Positions 47,869 to 59,672 of a stretch of 64,000 nucleotides of DNA are shown piece by piece; position 1 is the first letter of the stretch; each line of letters starts with the position of its first letter. Below the pieces are notes generated by a model. That model was not told the DNA's origin. It ran no database searches and worked only from the letters and a program-made list of their open reading frames with translations. The translations under genes were made by a program, and so were the position numbers. The stretch lies in NCBI GenBank assembly GCA_009782605.1, contig WRIR01000008.1, positions 21,934 to 85,933 on the forward strand, written 5' to 3'. Origin of the DNA: Eggerthellaceae bacterium. GTDB lineage: Bacteria > Actinomycetota > Coriobacteriia > Coriobacteriales > Eggerthellaceae.

Positions 47869-50601
47869 TCAGTCTTTCTTCTTGCGGTAGTGGTGGTTGC
47901 TCTTCGACTTGGCCCCCTGCGAAGGGCCTCCCCCCTTGGCCGGTGCGCCCGCAGGCACGCTGCCAAAGGCGCTGCCGCCCGCGCCCGCGCCGCCGATACC
48001 CGCTGCTGCCACAGCTGGTGCGGCGCTGGCTGCCGAGAGTGCGCCGAAGCTCGGTTTGGCGAACTCGAAGAGGGTGACCTCCGGGCCGTACTTCTTCACC
48101 AGCCGCGCATACTGCGGCTCCCGCGTCTTCCACATGGCGTAGAGCGGCGTCGCAATCGCAATGGACGAATAGGCCCCGCAGACCAGGCCGACCGTCATGG
48201 CGAAGGCGAAGTCGCGCAGGGTCTCGCCGCCGAAGAGCAGCATGGCGACGACGGGGATAAGTGACGAGACCACCGTGTTGATCGAGCGGATGAGCACCTG
48301 GTTGACCGAGTGGTTCGCCATGGACATGAAGTTGCACTTCATGTCCGACTCCTTCGCGTTGTCGGCAATGCGGTGGAACACGACGACGCTGTCGTAGAGC
48401 GAATAGCCTAAGATGGTCAGCAGCGCGGCGATGGTGTTCGGGTTTATCTCGCGGCCGACCAGGGTGTATATCCCCATGATCAGGATGAGGTCGTGCAAAA
48501 GCGAGACGATGGCCGTGAGGCCCATCTTGTACTCGAAGCGGAACGCGATATAGATGATGATGAGGATAATGGAGACCAGAAACGCGATAAGCGAGGCCTG
48601 GATGACGCTCGCCCCCCAGTCGGGCCCTATCGTCATCACCTCGAAGCTGCTGGTCGACAGGCCGAACTTGTCCGCCACCTGCCGGGCGCTCGCGGCAGCG
48701 GCCTCGGCACTCGTCGTGGTCGTGCGCACGAGGAAGCCCTTGTCGCCGTCGGCAAAGGTCGTCTGGATGACCGCGTCGGGCTCGCCCGCCTCGGTGAAGG
48801 CCGCACGCATGTCCTCAAGGGCGACGTCCCCCGTCCCGTGGAAGGACACCGAGGTGCCCCCGACGAACTCGATGCCGAAGCTCATGCCCTTGACCCCGAC
48901 CACCGCGAAGGAGGCGAGAACCAGGAAGGCGGCAACGCTGAGGAAGACCTTGCGGTACCCCATGAAGTTGATGTCCCGCTTGATGAAGCGGCCGCGGGGG
49001 CGGCGGGGCTCGGAAAGCGTCTCCGCAATCCCCTGGCTGTCGGCACCGCCTACTGTCCCGGCGGATGCGGACGCCTCGGCTCCCGTCCCTTCAGCAAGGG
49101 CCCGCACCTGGTTGGCGGCAGCGCCGCCGGCACCGCCGACACCGCCTGCCGAAGCCTGCACGGAGCCGTCCTCCCGGTAGGTCCCCGAGGCGACGAGGCT
49201 TTCCTTGATGCCCCAGAAGCCCGGGTGCTTGGAGATGGAGCGCGGCGCCAAAAGGCGGATGAGCGGCGCCTTGAAGATGAGCATCATCATGATGTCGCAC
49301 ATGATGCCGAGCGCCAGCGTCATGCCGAAGCCCTTGACCGAGGCGCTTGCCAGGAAGAAGAGCGCCAGGGCCGAGACCATGGTCACCAGGTCGGCGTCGA
49401 TGGAGGTCTGGATAGCGTGCCTCACGCCCGTGATGGAGGCGGCGCGGACCGTGCGGCCCATGCGGATCTCCTCCCGGAAGCGCTCCATCGTCAAAATGGA
49501 CGAGTCGGCCGCCATGCCGATGGTCAGCACGATGCCCGCGATGCCCGCAAGCGAGAGGCTGAACAGCCCGAACGCGGAAAGGGCCGCAAGTATCCCCAGG
49601 TAGAGCATCGCAAAGACCATCATGGCGGCGGCGGTCACGAAGCCGAGCCCCCGGTAGAAGAACAGCAGGTAGCACATGACGAGCAGCAGGCCGATGAGCG
49701 CGACGAGGACACCCGAGCGCAGGGCGTCCTGGCCGAGCGTCGGGCCGACCACCTGGCTTTGCGAGTACTCGAAGCTGATAGGCAGCGAGCCGCTTTCCAG
49801 GATGGTCTGGAGCGACCGCGCCTGCTCCAGCGTGTAGTTGCCCGTGATCTGGACCTGGCCGTTCGGGATGACGCCCTGCACTGCAGGCGCGCTTTGCACC
49901 TCGCCGTCCAGGATAATGACTATCTGGCCCTTCGTGGCCGCCAGCTCCCTCGTGGCCTCGGCGAAGGCCTGCGCGCCTGCGTTGTCGAGGGATATGTTCA
50001 CCGAATAGCTGGTGGCGGCCTCGTTGGCCTTCCCCACCGTCACGTTCGTGATGTTCGCACCGGTGACGAGCGGGGTGTAGGCGCCTTCCTCGACGCTCAT
50101 GCGCTCCACGGTGCCCGAGGGGAACTGGTTGCCGAACTCGTCAGTGATGGCCCCCTGGGAATAGATGTTGCCGCTCTCGATGTTCGCCTTTACGCCCTCG
50201 TCGGTGAAGGAGTCGAGGCGCGCGAACACGAGCTTGCCCGTCTTGCCGATGGTGGCCAGGGCCTGCTCCGTGTCGGAGAGGCCGGGTATCTGGACGAGGA
50301 CCTGGTTGTTGCCCTGCACCTGCACCGTGGTCTCCGACGCGCCGAGCGCGTTCACGCGGCTCTCGATGATGGCACGGCTCCGCTCCATGTCGTCGGCGGT
50401 GACCGGGGCGCCGTCGGCCCCCTTTGCCGTCAGGACGACCGACAGGCCGCCTTGGATGTCAAGCCCCTGGTTGATCCGTTCCGCCGGCGGCGTGAACAAG
50501 AAGATGGACCCGACCGTCAGAAGCGCGGTGAGCACCAGCAGCCAGACGTTTCGCCTGTCGCTGTCCAGAAGCATTCTTTTTTTCGTTTGTTTTGCAACCA
50601 T
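47869..50601 (-). CDS. secDF: SecD-SecF fused protein translocase component
   Basis: 910 aa; GLDIQGGLSVVLTAKG, IGMAADSSILTMERFREE, second half FGIEFVGGTSVSF and GYSLYDSVVVFHRIADN. Confidence 0.95.
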   Translation of the reverse strand: MVAKQTKKRMLLDSDRRNVWLLVLTALLTVGSIFLFTPPAERINQGLDIQGGLSVVLTAKGADGAPVTADDMERSRAIIESRVNALGASETTVQVQGNNQVLVQIPGLSDTEQALATIGKTGKLVFARLDSFTDEGVKANIESGNIYSQGAITDEFGNQFPSGTVERMSVEEGAYTPLVTGANITNVTVGKANEAATSYSVNISLDNAGAQAFAEATRELAATKGQIVIILDGEVQSAPAVQGVIPNGQVQITGNYTLEQARSLQTILESGSLPISFEYSQSQVVGPTLGQDALRSGVLVALIGLLLVMCYLLFFYRGLGFVTAAAMMVFAMLYLGILAALSAFGLFSLSLAGIAGIVLTIGMAADSSILTMERFREEIRMGRTVRAASITGVRHAIQTSIDADLVTMVSALALFFLASASVKGFGMTLALGIMCDIMMMLIFKAPLIRLLAPRSISKHPGFWGIKESLVASGTYREDGSVQASAGGVGGAGGAAANQVRALAEGTGAEASASAGTVGGADSQGIAETLSEPRRPRGRFIKRDINFMGYRKVFLSVAAFLVLASFAVVGVKGMSFGIEFVGGTSVSFHGTGDVALEDMRAAFTEAGEPDAVIQTTFADGDKGFLVRTTTTSAEAAAASARQVADKFGLSTSSFEVMTIGPDWGASVIQASLIAFLVSIILIIIYIAFRFEYKMGLTAIVSLLHDLILIMGIYTLVGREINPNTIAALLTILGYSLYDSVVVFHRIADNAKESDMKCNFMSMANHSVNQVLIRSINTVVSSLIPVVAMLLFGGETLRDFAFAMTVGLVCGAYSSIAIATPLYAMWKTREPQYARLVKKYGPEVTLFEFAKPSFGALSAASAAPAVAAAGIGGAGAGGSAFGSVPAGAPAKGGGPSQGAKSKSNHHYRKKKD

Positions 50602-50824
50602 GACCGAGCGTTTTCCTTTTCTCTACCATGCCTTGGGGGGCTTCCCCGGAGCATACCGTCCTCAGGCCTCGTGCCGCCTGTTTCCCTGTCGAGAGGCGTT
50701 TTTTTACATAACCTTCACATTGTGCCACAACTCTTCGTTTTGAGCAGCGGAAAAACCCGTCTGGGAAAGAAATCTCAAGAAGCGACACAGAACCCCCGGA
50801 CGGGGAGGGGGCAGCCTGCTTTTG

Positions 50825-52854
<2,030 letters not shown>

Positions 52855-52964
52855 ATCCTTTACCTCGTTTATCCGCGTATCGACTCGTTGTGGCTCCTTT
52901 GGTAGTATAGGCTACCGTGCCTTTGACAGTATACGGCAGTTGAGAAAGGGTGCCCGAGATTCCT

Positions 52965-53543
52965 ATGAAATTACTACTCCACGCATGCTGCGGCCCCTGC
53001 TCCTTAGAGCCGGTGCGCCTGCTAGCCGAAGCCGGACACGAGGTGACCCTTGCCTTCATGAACGCGAACATACAGCCGGCCGACGAGTACGCCCGGCGGC
53101 GCGACACGCTGGCGGCCTGGGCGGGGGCCGCCGGAATCCCGGTCGTGGAGGGCGCCTCGGACCCGACGCTCTGGGAAGCGGCCGTCGCCCCTGCCCTCGC
53201 CGGGCCCCGGCAGGAGCGCTGCCGTGCCTGCTACCGGCTGCGCTTCGAGGAAGTGGCACGTGTCGGGGCCGAGGGGGGCTTCGAGGCCGTCTCGACCACG
53301 CTTAGCATAAGCCCCTACCAGCTCACCGGGGTGATTGCCGAAGAGCTGGGCCGCGCTGCGGCGGCACAGGGGCTGGCCTGCGTGTTCGAGGACTTCCGCC
53401 CCTTCTACCCCGAGGCAACCCGGCGCAGCCGCGCGCTGGGCATGTACCGGCAGAACTTCTGCGGGTGCCGCCCCTCTGCCGACGAGGCCGCCGCCGAGCG
53501 TGCCGAGCGCAGGCGGGCGCGGAAGGAGGGGGCCGGCGCATGA
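52965..53543 (+). CDS. queH: epoxyqueuosine reductase QueH (DUF208)
   Basis: KLLLHACCGPCSLEPV, RCRACYRLRFE, STTLSISPYQ, YRQNFCGCRPS; a GTG start at 52950 is possible. Confidence 0.92.
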   Translation: MKLLLHACCGPCSLEPVRLLAEAGHEVTLAFMNANIQPADEYARRRDTLAAWAGAAGIPVVEGASDPTLWEAAVAPALAGPRQERCRACYRLRFEEVARVGAEGGFEAVSTTLSISPYQLTGVIAEELGRAAAAQGLACVFEDFRPFYPEATRRSRALGMYRQNFCGCRPSADEAAAERAERRRARKEGAGA

Positions 53544-54703
53544 GGACGAGCGATTTTGACTACCACCTGCCCGAAGAGCGGATCGCCCAGGCTCCGGCCG
53601 CCGTGCGCGACGCGTGCCGCCTGCTTGTCATGGACCGGAAGAGCGGGGCGCTTGAGGACCGGGCCTTTTGCGACATCCTCGACTACATCAATCCGGGGGA
53701 CGTGCTCGTCGCCAACGAGACCCGCGTGATGCCCGCCCGCCTTTTCGGCACGAAGCGGGACAGCCGCGGGGCGGTCGAGGTGCTGCTGCTGCGGGAGAGG
53801 CCGGGGCTCGGGGGGCGGGGCGGGGCACCGCCAGGCGCAGGCGAGGCTGTGGCACCCGCGGGCACCGCGTCGGCGGCAGCCGACACCGCACCCGCGGGCG
53901 CGGGCGCCACGGCCCTCTGGGAGGCGCTTGTCCGCCCGGGCAGGCGCCTGAGGCCGGGGGCGGTCGTGGACTTCGCCGACGCCGGAGGTTTCCCGGTGCT
54001 GCAGGCCGAGGTCGTCGACTGGCTTGAGGGCGCACAGCGGGGCGCACGCCTCGTGAGGCTTTCCGCCCCGCGCCACCGGGCGCTCGACGAGGCACTGCGC
54101 CTGGTCGGGCACACCCCGCTGCCCCCCTACATCAAGGACTACCACGGTGACGAAGAGCTCTACCAGACCGTCTTCTCCCGGCAGGAGAAATCTGCGGCCG
54201 CGCCGACCGCGGGACTGCACTTCACGCCCGAGCTCATTGAGCGCATACGGGCGAAGGGCGCCCGCTTCGAGACCATCGAGCTCGCGGTCGGGCTCGACAC
54301 CTTCCGCGTCGTCGACGAGGACGACCCCGCCGACCACCGCATCCACACCGAGTCCTATTCGGTCCCCGAGCAGGCGGCCTCCGCGGTCAACGAGGCGCAC
54401 GCCCGGGACAGCCGGGTGATAACGGTGGGGACCACGAGCGTCCGCAGCCTTGAGAGCGCCTGGGACGCGCAGGCGGGCGTCGTGCGCGCCTGCCACAACG
54501 AGGCGACGGCGCTCTACCTCTTGCCGGGCTCGCGCTTCAACGTGGTCGACGCCCTCGTCACGAACTTCCACGTCCCCCGCTCGACGCTCATGATGCTGGT
54601 CTCCGCGTTCTCTTCCCGGGACAAGGTCATGGCGGCATACGCGCACGCCCTCGCACAGGAGTACCGCTTCCTCTCCTTCGGGGACGCCATGCTCATCACG
54701 TAG
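53540..54703 (+). CDS. queA: S-adenosylmethionine:tRNA ribosyltransferase-isomerase
   Basis: FDYHLPEERIAQAPA, NETRVMPARLFGTK, PTAGLHFTPELIERI, GTTSVRSLES; ATGA overlap with queH. Confidence 0.96.
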   Translation: MRTSDFDYHLPEERIAQAPAAVRDACRLLVMDRKSGALEDRAFCDILDYINPGDVLVANETRVMPARLFGTKRDSRGAVEVLLLRERPGLGGRGGAPPGAGEAVAPAGTASAAADTAPAGAGATALWEALVRPGRRLRPGAVVDFADAGGFPVLQAEVVDWLEGAQRGARLVRLSAPRHRALDEALRLVGHTPLPPYIKDYHGDEELYQTVFSRQEKSAAAPTAGLHFTPELIERIRAKGARFETIELAVGLDTFRVVDEDDPADHRIHTESYSVPEQAASAVNEAHARDSRVITVGTTSVRSLESAWDAQAGVVRACHNEATALYLLPGSRFNVVDALVTNFHVPRSTLMMLVSAFSSRDKVMAAYAHALAQEYRFLSFGDAMLIT

Positions 54704-54805
54704 CAGGCCACAGTAGGAACATCCCCGTCCGTGCGCCCCCGCGTCATTGCGGGCTTGACCCGCAATCCTGCCCGTTCCCAGGGTGTCGCGGGGGCCCGGC
54801 AATAG

Positions 54806-54832
54806 AAAAGAGCCCCTTTTCAGGGGCTCTTT
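54806..54832 (-). terminator. intrinsic terminator between the convergent queA and csp genes (probably bidirectional)
   Basis: AAAAGAGCCCC-TTTTCA-GGGGCTCTTT. Confidence 0.8.
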
Positions 54833-54861
54833 GGCGCACATCATAGAAAAAGTTCTTGTGT

Positions 54862-55065
54862 TTAGAGCTTCGCTACATTGCTTGCCTGGAGTTTGCCGTT
54901 CTGGCCCGTAGTCACCTCGAAGGAGACGGCCGTCCCCTCTTCCAGGGTCTTGAAGCCATCCATCTGTATCTCAGAGAAATGGACGAAGAGATCTTCACCA
55001 TCCGCCTGAGACACGAATCCATAGCCTTTTTCCGGGTTGAACCACTTTACAGTACCTTCCGCCAT
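54862..55065 (-). CDS. cold shock domain protein
   Basis: [33 protein letters not shown]. Confidence 0.97.
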   Translation of the reverse strand: MAEGTVKWFNPEKGYGFVSQADGEDLFVHFSEIQMDGFKTLEEGTAVSFEVTTGQNGKLQASNVAKL

Positions 55066-55219
55066 ATTTTTCCTCTTTTCTCTTTCCTTCTCACGGGAAA
55101 GCAAATCTTCGTGCTGCATGGCGGCAACACTTCTGCCCTTAATCTGGGCTTTGCATAACCTTACACTAAAAATTCAAAAACTGCGGCACATTTTCCATTA
55201 TTCATACATAATTCTTTAC

Positions 55220-55663
55220 TCAGGTGAGAATCTTATCCGAACCCCCCTCGGGCAGGGCGGCATCGGGCGGGGAGAACATCTCTTCCCATTCCTCTTCCGT
55301 GAGCTCTTCGAGGCCGATCTCAAGGCCGAAGGCGCCCGCCAGGGCAAGGGCCTGGGCCTCGCGGACGCCCGCACGCTGGTCGGCGCCCGCCTCCCGCAGG
55401 TAGTGCGACTCAAGCAAGAGGCTCTGCGCGATGTACTCGGCAACCATCGGATCGGTCCCCGAGACCTGGAGTATCCCGGCAAGCGACTCCGGCGCAAGCG
55501 ACAGCAAGACGCTGCCGTCCATGTCGGTCGCATCCCCGACCGCGGCCTCGATCTGCTCTGCGGCTCCCGCATAGTCGCGCTCGCCGGCGGCCTTCAGTAT
55601 GCTCTTGCGGATAGCTGCGGTAAACTGCAGGAACATTCTCATGAGGTAGTCTTGTTCAAACAC
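55220..55663 (-). CDS. hypothetical protein
   Basis: 147 aa ORF MFEQDYLMRMFLQFTAAIRKSILKAAGERDY...; upstream in orientation of csp. Confidence 0.7.
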   Translation of the reverse strand: MFEQDYLMRMFLQFTAAIRKSILKAAGERDYAGAAEQIEAAVGDATDMDGSVLLSLAPESLAGILQVSGTDPMVAEYIAQSLLLESHYLREAGADQRAGVREAQALALAGAFGLEIGLEELTEEEWEEMFSPPDAALPEGGSDKILT

Positions 55664-55770
55664 GGGCGTCCTTCCTTCTGTGTCCTTCGGTGCCGTTCGG
55701 ATCCTTCGTCTTTCGCTGCCGGGCCTGCCTGCGCCGCCCGGCCTGTCCGGCCTGCCACTGCCGCAGCCTC

Positions 55771-56943
55771 TCAGTCCGGCGGGGCCAGGCCAAGGTGCTC
55801 AAAAGCGCGTGCCGTGGCCTGCCTCCCCTTGGGGGTGCGCACAAGGAGGCCCTGCTGCATCAGGTAGGGCTCGTAGACGTCCTCAAGCGTCTCGGTGTCC
55901 TCGCTCAAGGCGGCGGCCAGGGTGGAAAGCCCGACGGGCCTGCCCGAGAACTGCACCGCCAAAAGTTCGAGTATCCGGTTGTCGACCGGGTCGAGGCCCA
56001 GGTGGTCGACCTCGAAGAAGTCCAGGGCCTCGGCCACGGCCTTCTCGTCGATGGTTCCGTCGCCCCGTACCTGCGCCCAGTCGCGCACACGCTTGAGCAG
56101 GCGGTTTGCAAGCCGTGGCGTCCCCCTGCTCCGCCGGGCGATCTCCCACGCGCCGTCCCGCTCGACCCGCGCCTGTAAGATGAGCGCGGAGCGCAGCACG
56201 ATGGACGCCAGTTCCTCGAAGCTGTAGTAGTCGAGCCGAAAGGCGATGCCGAAGCGGTCGCGCAGGGGCCCGGTGAGCAGGCCCGTCCGCGTCGTCGCGC
56301 CGATAAGGGTGAAGCGGGGCAGGTCTATCCTGATGGAGCGGGCGGCGGGCCCCTTGCCCACCACGATGTCGAGCGCGAAGTCCTCAAGCGCCGGGTAGAG
56401 GACTTCCTCAACCATCCTGTTCAGCCGGTGTATCTCGTCGATGAAGAGCACGTCCCCCTCTTCGAGGTTCGTCAGTATCGCCGCAAGGTCGCCGGTCCGC
56501 TCGATTGCCGGGCCGCTCGTCGTCTTGATATGCGCCCCCAGCTCGTTTGCAACCACCGTTGCGAGCGTCGTCTTGCCCAGGCCCGGCGGCCCCGACAGCA
56601 GGATGTGGTCGATGACGTCGTTGCGCTGCCGGGCTGCCTCGATAAGTATCTCGAAGGACTCCTTTATCTTGGCCTGCCCGAGGTAGTCGGAAAGCGCGCG
56701 CGGCCGCAGGCTGCGCTCGATTGCCAGGTCGTCCTCGCTCAGCTGGGGGTTGACCGCACGCAAGCCCTCCTGGCCGCCCGCCTCCGGCACGGGGCCTGCA
56801 TCGGCGGCGGCGGCGGCGGTGTCGGCGGCACCGGCAGCGGCACCGACAAGGCCGACAGCGCCAGCCAGGCCGGCAGCCGGGCCGGCAGCGGGGCCTCCCG
56901 CCTCGAAGATGATGCCGTCTATGTCGTTTCCCTGCCCGCTCAT
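55771..56943 (-). CDS. ruvB: Holliday junction branch migration helicase RuvB
   Basis: [49 protein letters not shown]. Confidence 0.98.
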   Translation of the reverse strand: MSGQGNDIDGIIFEAGGPAAGPAAGLAGAVGLVGAAAGAADTAAAAADAGPVPEAGGQEGLRAVNPQLSEDDLAIERSLRPRALSDYLGQAKIKESFEILIEAARQRNDVIDHILLSGPPGLGKTTLATVVANELGAHIKTTSGPAIERTGDLAAILTNLEEGDVLFIDEIHRLNRMVEEVLYPALEDFALDIVVGKGPAARSIRIDLPRFTLIGATTRTGLLTGPLRDRFGIAFRLDYYSFEELASIVLRSALILQARVERDGAWEIARRSRGTPRLANRLLKRVRDWAQVRGDGTIDEKAVAEALDFFEVDHLGLDPVDNRILELLAVQFSGRPVGLSTLAAALSEDTETLEDVYEPYLMQQGLLVRTPKGRQATARAFEHLGLAPPD

Positions 56944-56980
56944 TCCTGCCTTCCGCCGCAGCCGGCCTTGTGTTTCCGGC

Positions 56981-57565
56981 TCATGTTCCCAAGCGCTTCA
57001 AAGCATATTGTAGCAGGGCTGCCTCGCCTGCCGCACCAGAAGCGCCCTTCAACGCAAGGTCTGCCTCCTGGACGCTGAACCCCATGGAGAGAAGGGCCTC
57101 CCGGGCGTCGCGCACCGCCGTCGAGGCAGGGGGCGCCCCGCCGTCGGCATCGTGCAGTTGGTCCTTCTCAAGCGACCCTTTCAGCTCGACCACGATGCGT
57201 GACGCGGTCTTCTTGCCGACGCCCGGAATGCACGAGATAGCCGGGATGTCCTGCGCCATGATATGGGCCCCCAGCTCGTCGGGGCTGAAAGCCGACAACG
57301 CGGCGAGCGCAACCTTGGGGCCGACGCCGGACACCCCTATCAGGCGAAGGAAGAGGCTCTTTTCCTCAAGCGTGAGGAAACCGAACAGGGCAAGCGCGTC
57401 TTCCCGCACCTGCAGGTAGGTATGCACGGTCACCTCGCTCCCAACTTCGGGGAGCCGCGCGAGGTCGACCGTGGCCATGCCCAGGGCATAGCCGATTCCC
57501 GCCACCTCGACATAGGCCGTGTCGGGGCCCTTGCCCGCCAGCACGCCTTTTATGAATGCGATCAT
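56981..57565 (-). CDS. ruvA: Holliday junction branch migration protein RuvA
   Basis: [45 protein letters not shown]. Confidence 0.97.
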   Translation of the reverse strand: MIAFIKGVLAGKGPDTAYVEVAGIGYALGMATVDLARLPEVGSEVTVHTYLQVREDALALFGFLTLEEKSLFLRLIGVSGVGPKVALAALSAFSPDELGAHIMAQDIPAISCIPGVGKKTASRIVVELKGSLEKDQLHDADGGAPPASTAVRDAREALLSMGFSVQEADLALKGASGAAGEAALLQYALKRLGT

Positions 57566-57615
57566 GTTCCTTACTGCACCCTTCCTCTTCAGCCGCGTCT
57601 GCCTGTTGTGCCTGC

Positions 57616-58125
57616 CTACCGCACCTGCGCCGACGCTTCCAGCATCCTGTTTTGGGCGGTGAAGCAGATTGCCGCCGCAAGCGCGTCGGCGGCGTGGTCG
57701 GGCCGGGGTTCGACCTCAAGCGACAGGAGGTGCTTCACCATATACTGCACCTGCCCCTTCTCGGCAGTGCCCGTGCCGACGACCGCCAGCTTTATCTGCC
57801 GGGGGGAGAATTCCTCGACCCTCAGGCTTTCCGAAGCGCAGGCCACCAGGGCCGCCCCGCGCGCCTGGCCGGTGGCAAAGGCGCTTTTCGTGTTGGCCCC
57901 GAACCACACGGTCTCGATGCCCACACAGGTGGGCTTGAAGCGCAGGATGACGGCGGCTATCTGGTCGTGTATCCTTTTCAAGCGCTGGGGGAGGCCGGCG
58001 CCGGCCTCAGTGGAGATGCAGCCGAAGGCGACGCATTCCAGCTGCGACCGCTGCTGCAAGACGATTCCCCAGCCCGTGTTGGCAAGGCCAGGGTCTATCC
58101 CCAGCACGACGCTTTCTGCCGACAT
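57616..58125 (-). CDS. ruvC: crossover junction endodeoxyribonuclease RuvC
   Basis: VVLGIDPGLANTGWGIV, GIETVWFGANTKSAFATGQARGAAL, DHAADALAAAICF; start at 58125 fits RBS AGGAAAGG. Confidence 0.96.
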   Translation of the reverse strand: MSAESVVLGIDPGLANTGWGIVLQQRSQLECVAFGCISTEAGAGLPQRLKRIHDQIAAVILRFKPTCVGIETVWFGANTKSAFATGQARGAALVACASESLRVEEFSPRQIKLAVVGTGTAEKGQVQYMVKHLLSLEVEPRPDHAADALAAAICFTAQNRMLEASAQVR

Positions 58126-58394
58126 GGGCATCCTTTCCTCCCTGCCTTCCTTGTCTTCCTTACCTTCCCGGCGCAGGGCTACGCGCAAGACCCGCACTAC
58201 AAACACTTGTTCGTTATACTATCACAGCATATACGGAATTCTGCGAAAAAGCAAGGCTTTTCCGTTTTTGCCCTTTTTCCCCTTTTTTTTCTGCGGAAGT
58301 TGTTATACGATTTCCTGCATGTATACAGGCGAATATACATTTTCATCCTGTATACGTCCTGTATGATTTGATGGGCTTGGGTGCGTCGAGGGAA

Positions 58395-58505
58395 CGGAGC
58401 GCTCTCAGGTCTTTGTCCGGGGTAGTGAACTAGGGGTGGTTGGAATACACTACCGTCTTTGCGGGTGGCCGCCCGGTGCACGGACAAAGACCTGAGAATG
58501 TTCCG
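58395..58505. repeat. 111-bp intergenic inverted repeat with nested GTAGTG/CACTAC arms
   Basis: CTCAGGTCTTTGTCCG / CGGACAAAGACCTGAG perfect 16-bp core, longer imperfect arms. Confidence 0.85.
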
Positions 58506-58619
58506 TTTTTGGTTGTCAAACAAATCAGCAGAACGACAGGCAGCATCCCGTTGGTTGGCGGCATCCCGTTAGTTGGCCTCCGCCCAAGTTCTGAGCGCCC
58601 CTATCTTACCTTTTTTTCC

Positions 58620-59105
58620 TCAGGTATGTACGAGAATCCTGGAAAGTTCCTCACGTGTCTCGAACTTTTCCTCCTTTTCCGTCCGCACCATGAAGACCTC
58701 GCCCTCCCAGGTGTCGCTGCCGTAGCGGGTCGTCCGTATGTGACAGTGCGGGAAAAACTCCTTCTCATGAGGGAAATCGACTTTCTCAAAGCCGTATGTG
58801 AGGTCTTTGAGCACCTTGTCGATCGCGTCGACCGGGTGCGTGTGATCGTCAAAAGGGAATAAGCCGACCTCGGAATTGAATCCCGAGCGCTCCGAGACGT
58901 ATATCGTCCGGATATGTTCTCGGCGCTTCCGCTCGACTCGGACGATGGTGATAATGGCAATCGCCGTCATCGCCCACCATGCGACCGATATTACCAGGTC
59001 AAACACGTTGTCTGCCCAATTGAAACGGAGATAGTACCAGAACCCCAGCAAGAAGGCTGAGATAATGGTGGTCAGTACGTATGTGGTGATGTTCTTCCTT
59101 TTCAT
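58620..59105 (-). CDS. hypothetical protein with two predicted N-terminal TM helices
   Basis: MKRKNITTYVLTTIISAFLLGFWYYLRFNWADNVFDLVISVAWWAMTAIAIITIV... Confidence 0.7.
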   Translation of the reverse strand: MKRKNITTYVLTTIISAFLLGFWYYLRFNWADNVFDLVISVAWWAMTAIAIITIVRVERKRREHIRTIYVSERSGFNSEVGLFPFDDHTHPVDAIDKVLKDLTYGFEKVDFPHEKEFFPHCHIRTTRYGSDTWEGEVFMVRTEKEEKFETREELSRILVHT

Positions 59106-59496
59106 CGCTCGTTCCCCTGTTCTCACAATCACGGATTCTGCACATCCCCGGCTCATGCGGGGAGGCACACCGACGACACGGACAGGAGAACAGGGGGCGT
59201 TCCCTTTCCCGGCATCTGCGAAGAAGCCGAGGATTGCCTTGTTTGGGCAACAATGACCACCCCGTCACTACCACCCCTGTCACGCCGCCACGGCCAGCAC
59301 ACGGCCCTGCACAGCATCAACGTCGCTATTCCTTTGTCCTACTAAACTTCCACCCTTAGTATTGTTTGGGATTGTACCACATCCCGACCCATAGGAAAAC
59401 CCTTTTTATAAAGAAAGATTCTCAAGAATAAGGGGGCAAAAGGGGAGGATCCTGTGTCCCGACGTGTCAATGGGGACGTCTGGGTTGTCACGGAAG

Positions 59497-59538
59497 GGGC
59501 CCCCTGCCGGGGTGGGTAGGTGGTTCGGCAGGGGGCCC
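59497..59538. repeat. GC-rich hairpin with 12-bp perfect arms
   Basis: GGGCCCCCTGCC / GGCAGGGGGCCC. Confidence 0.8.
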
Positions 59539-59672
59539 GAGTGCGTGTGCCTTGCGGCACGGGGCCCCCGGGGGCGGGGCGGGACTTGAGGCAGTAGGCC
59601 CCGGCCCCGGGGCGACGGCCGGGCGGCTGCGGGAACGGGAAGCCCGCACAGCCCCGGCCTTCGACTATCCTG

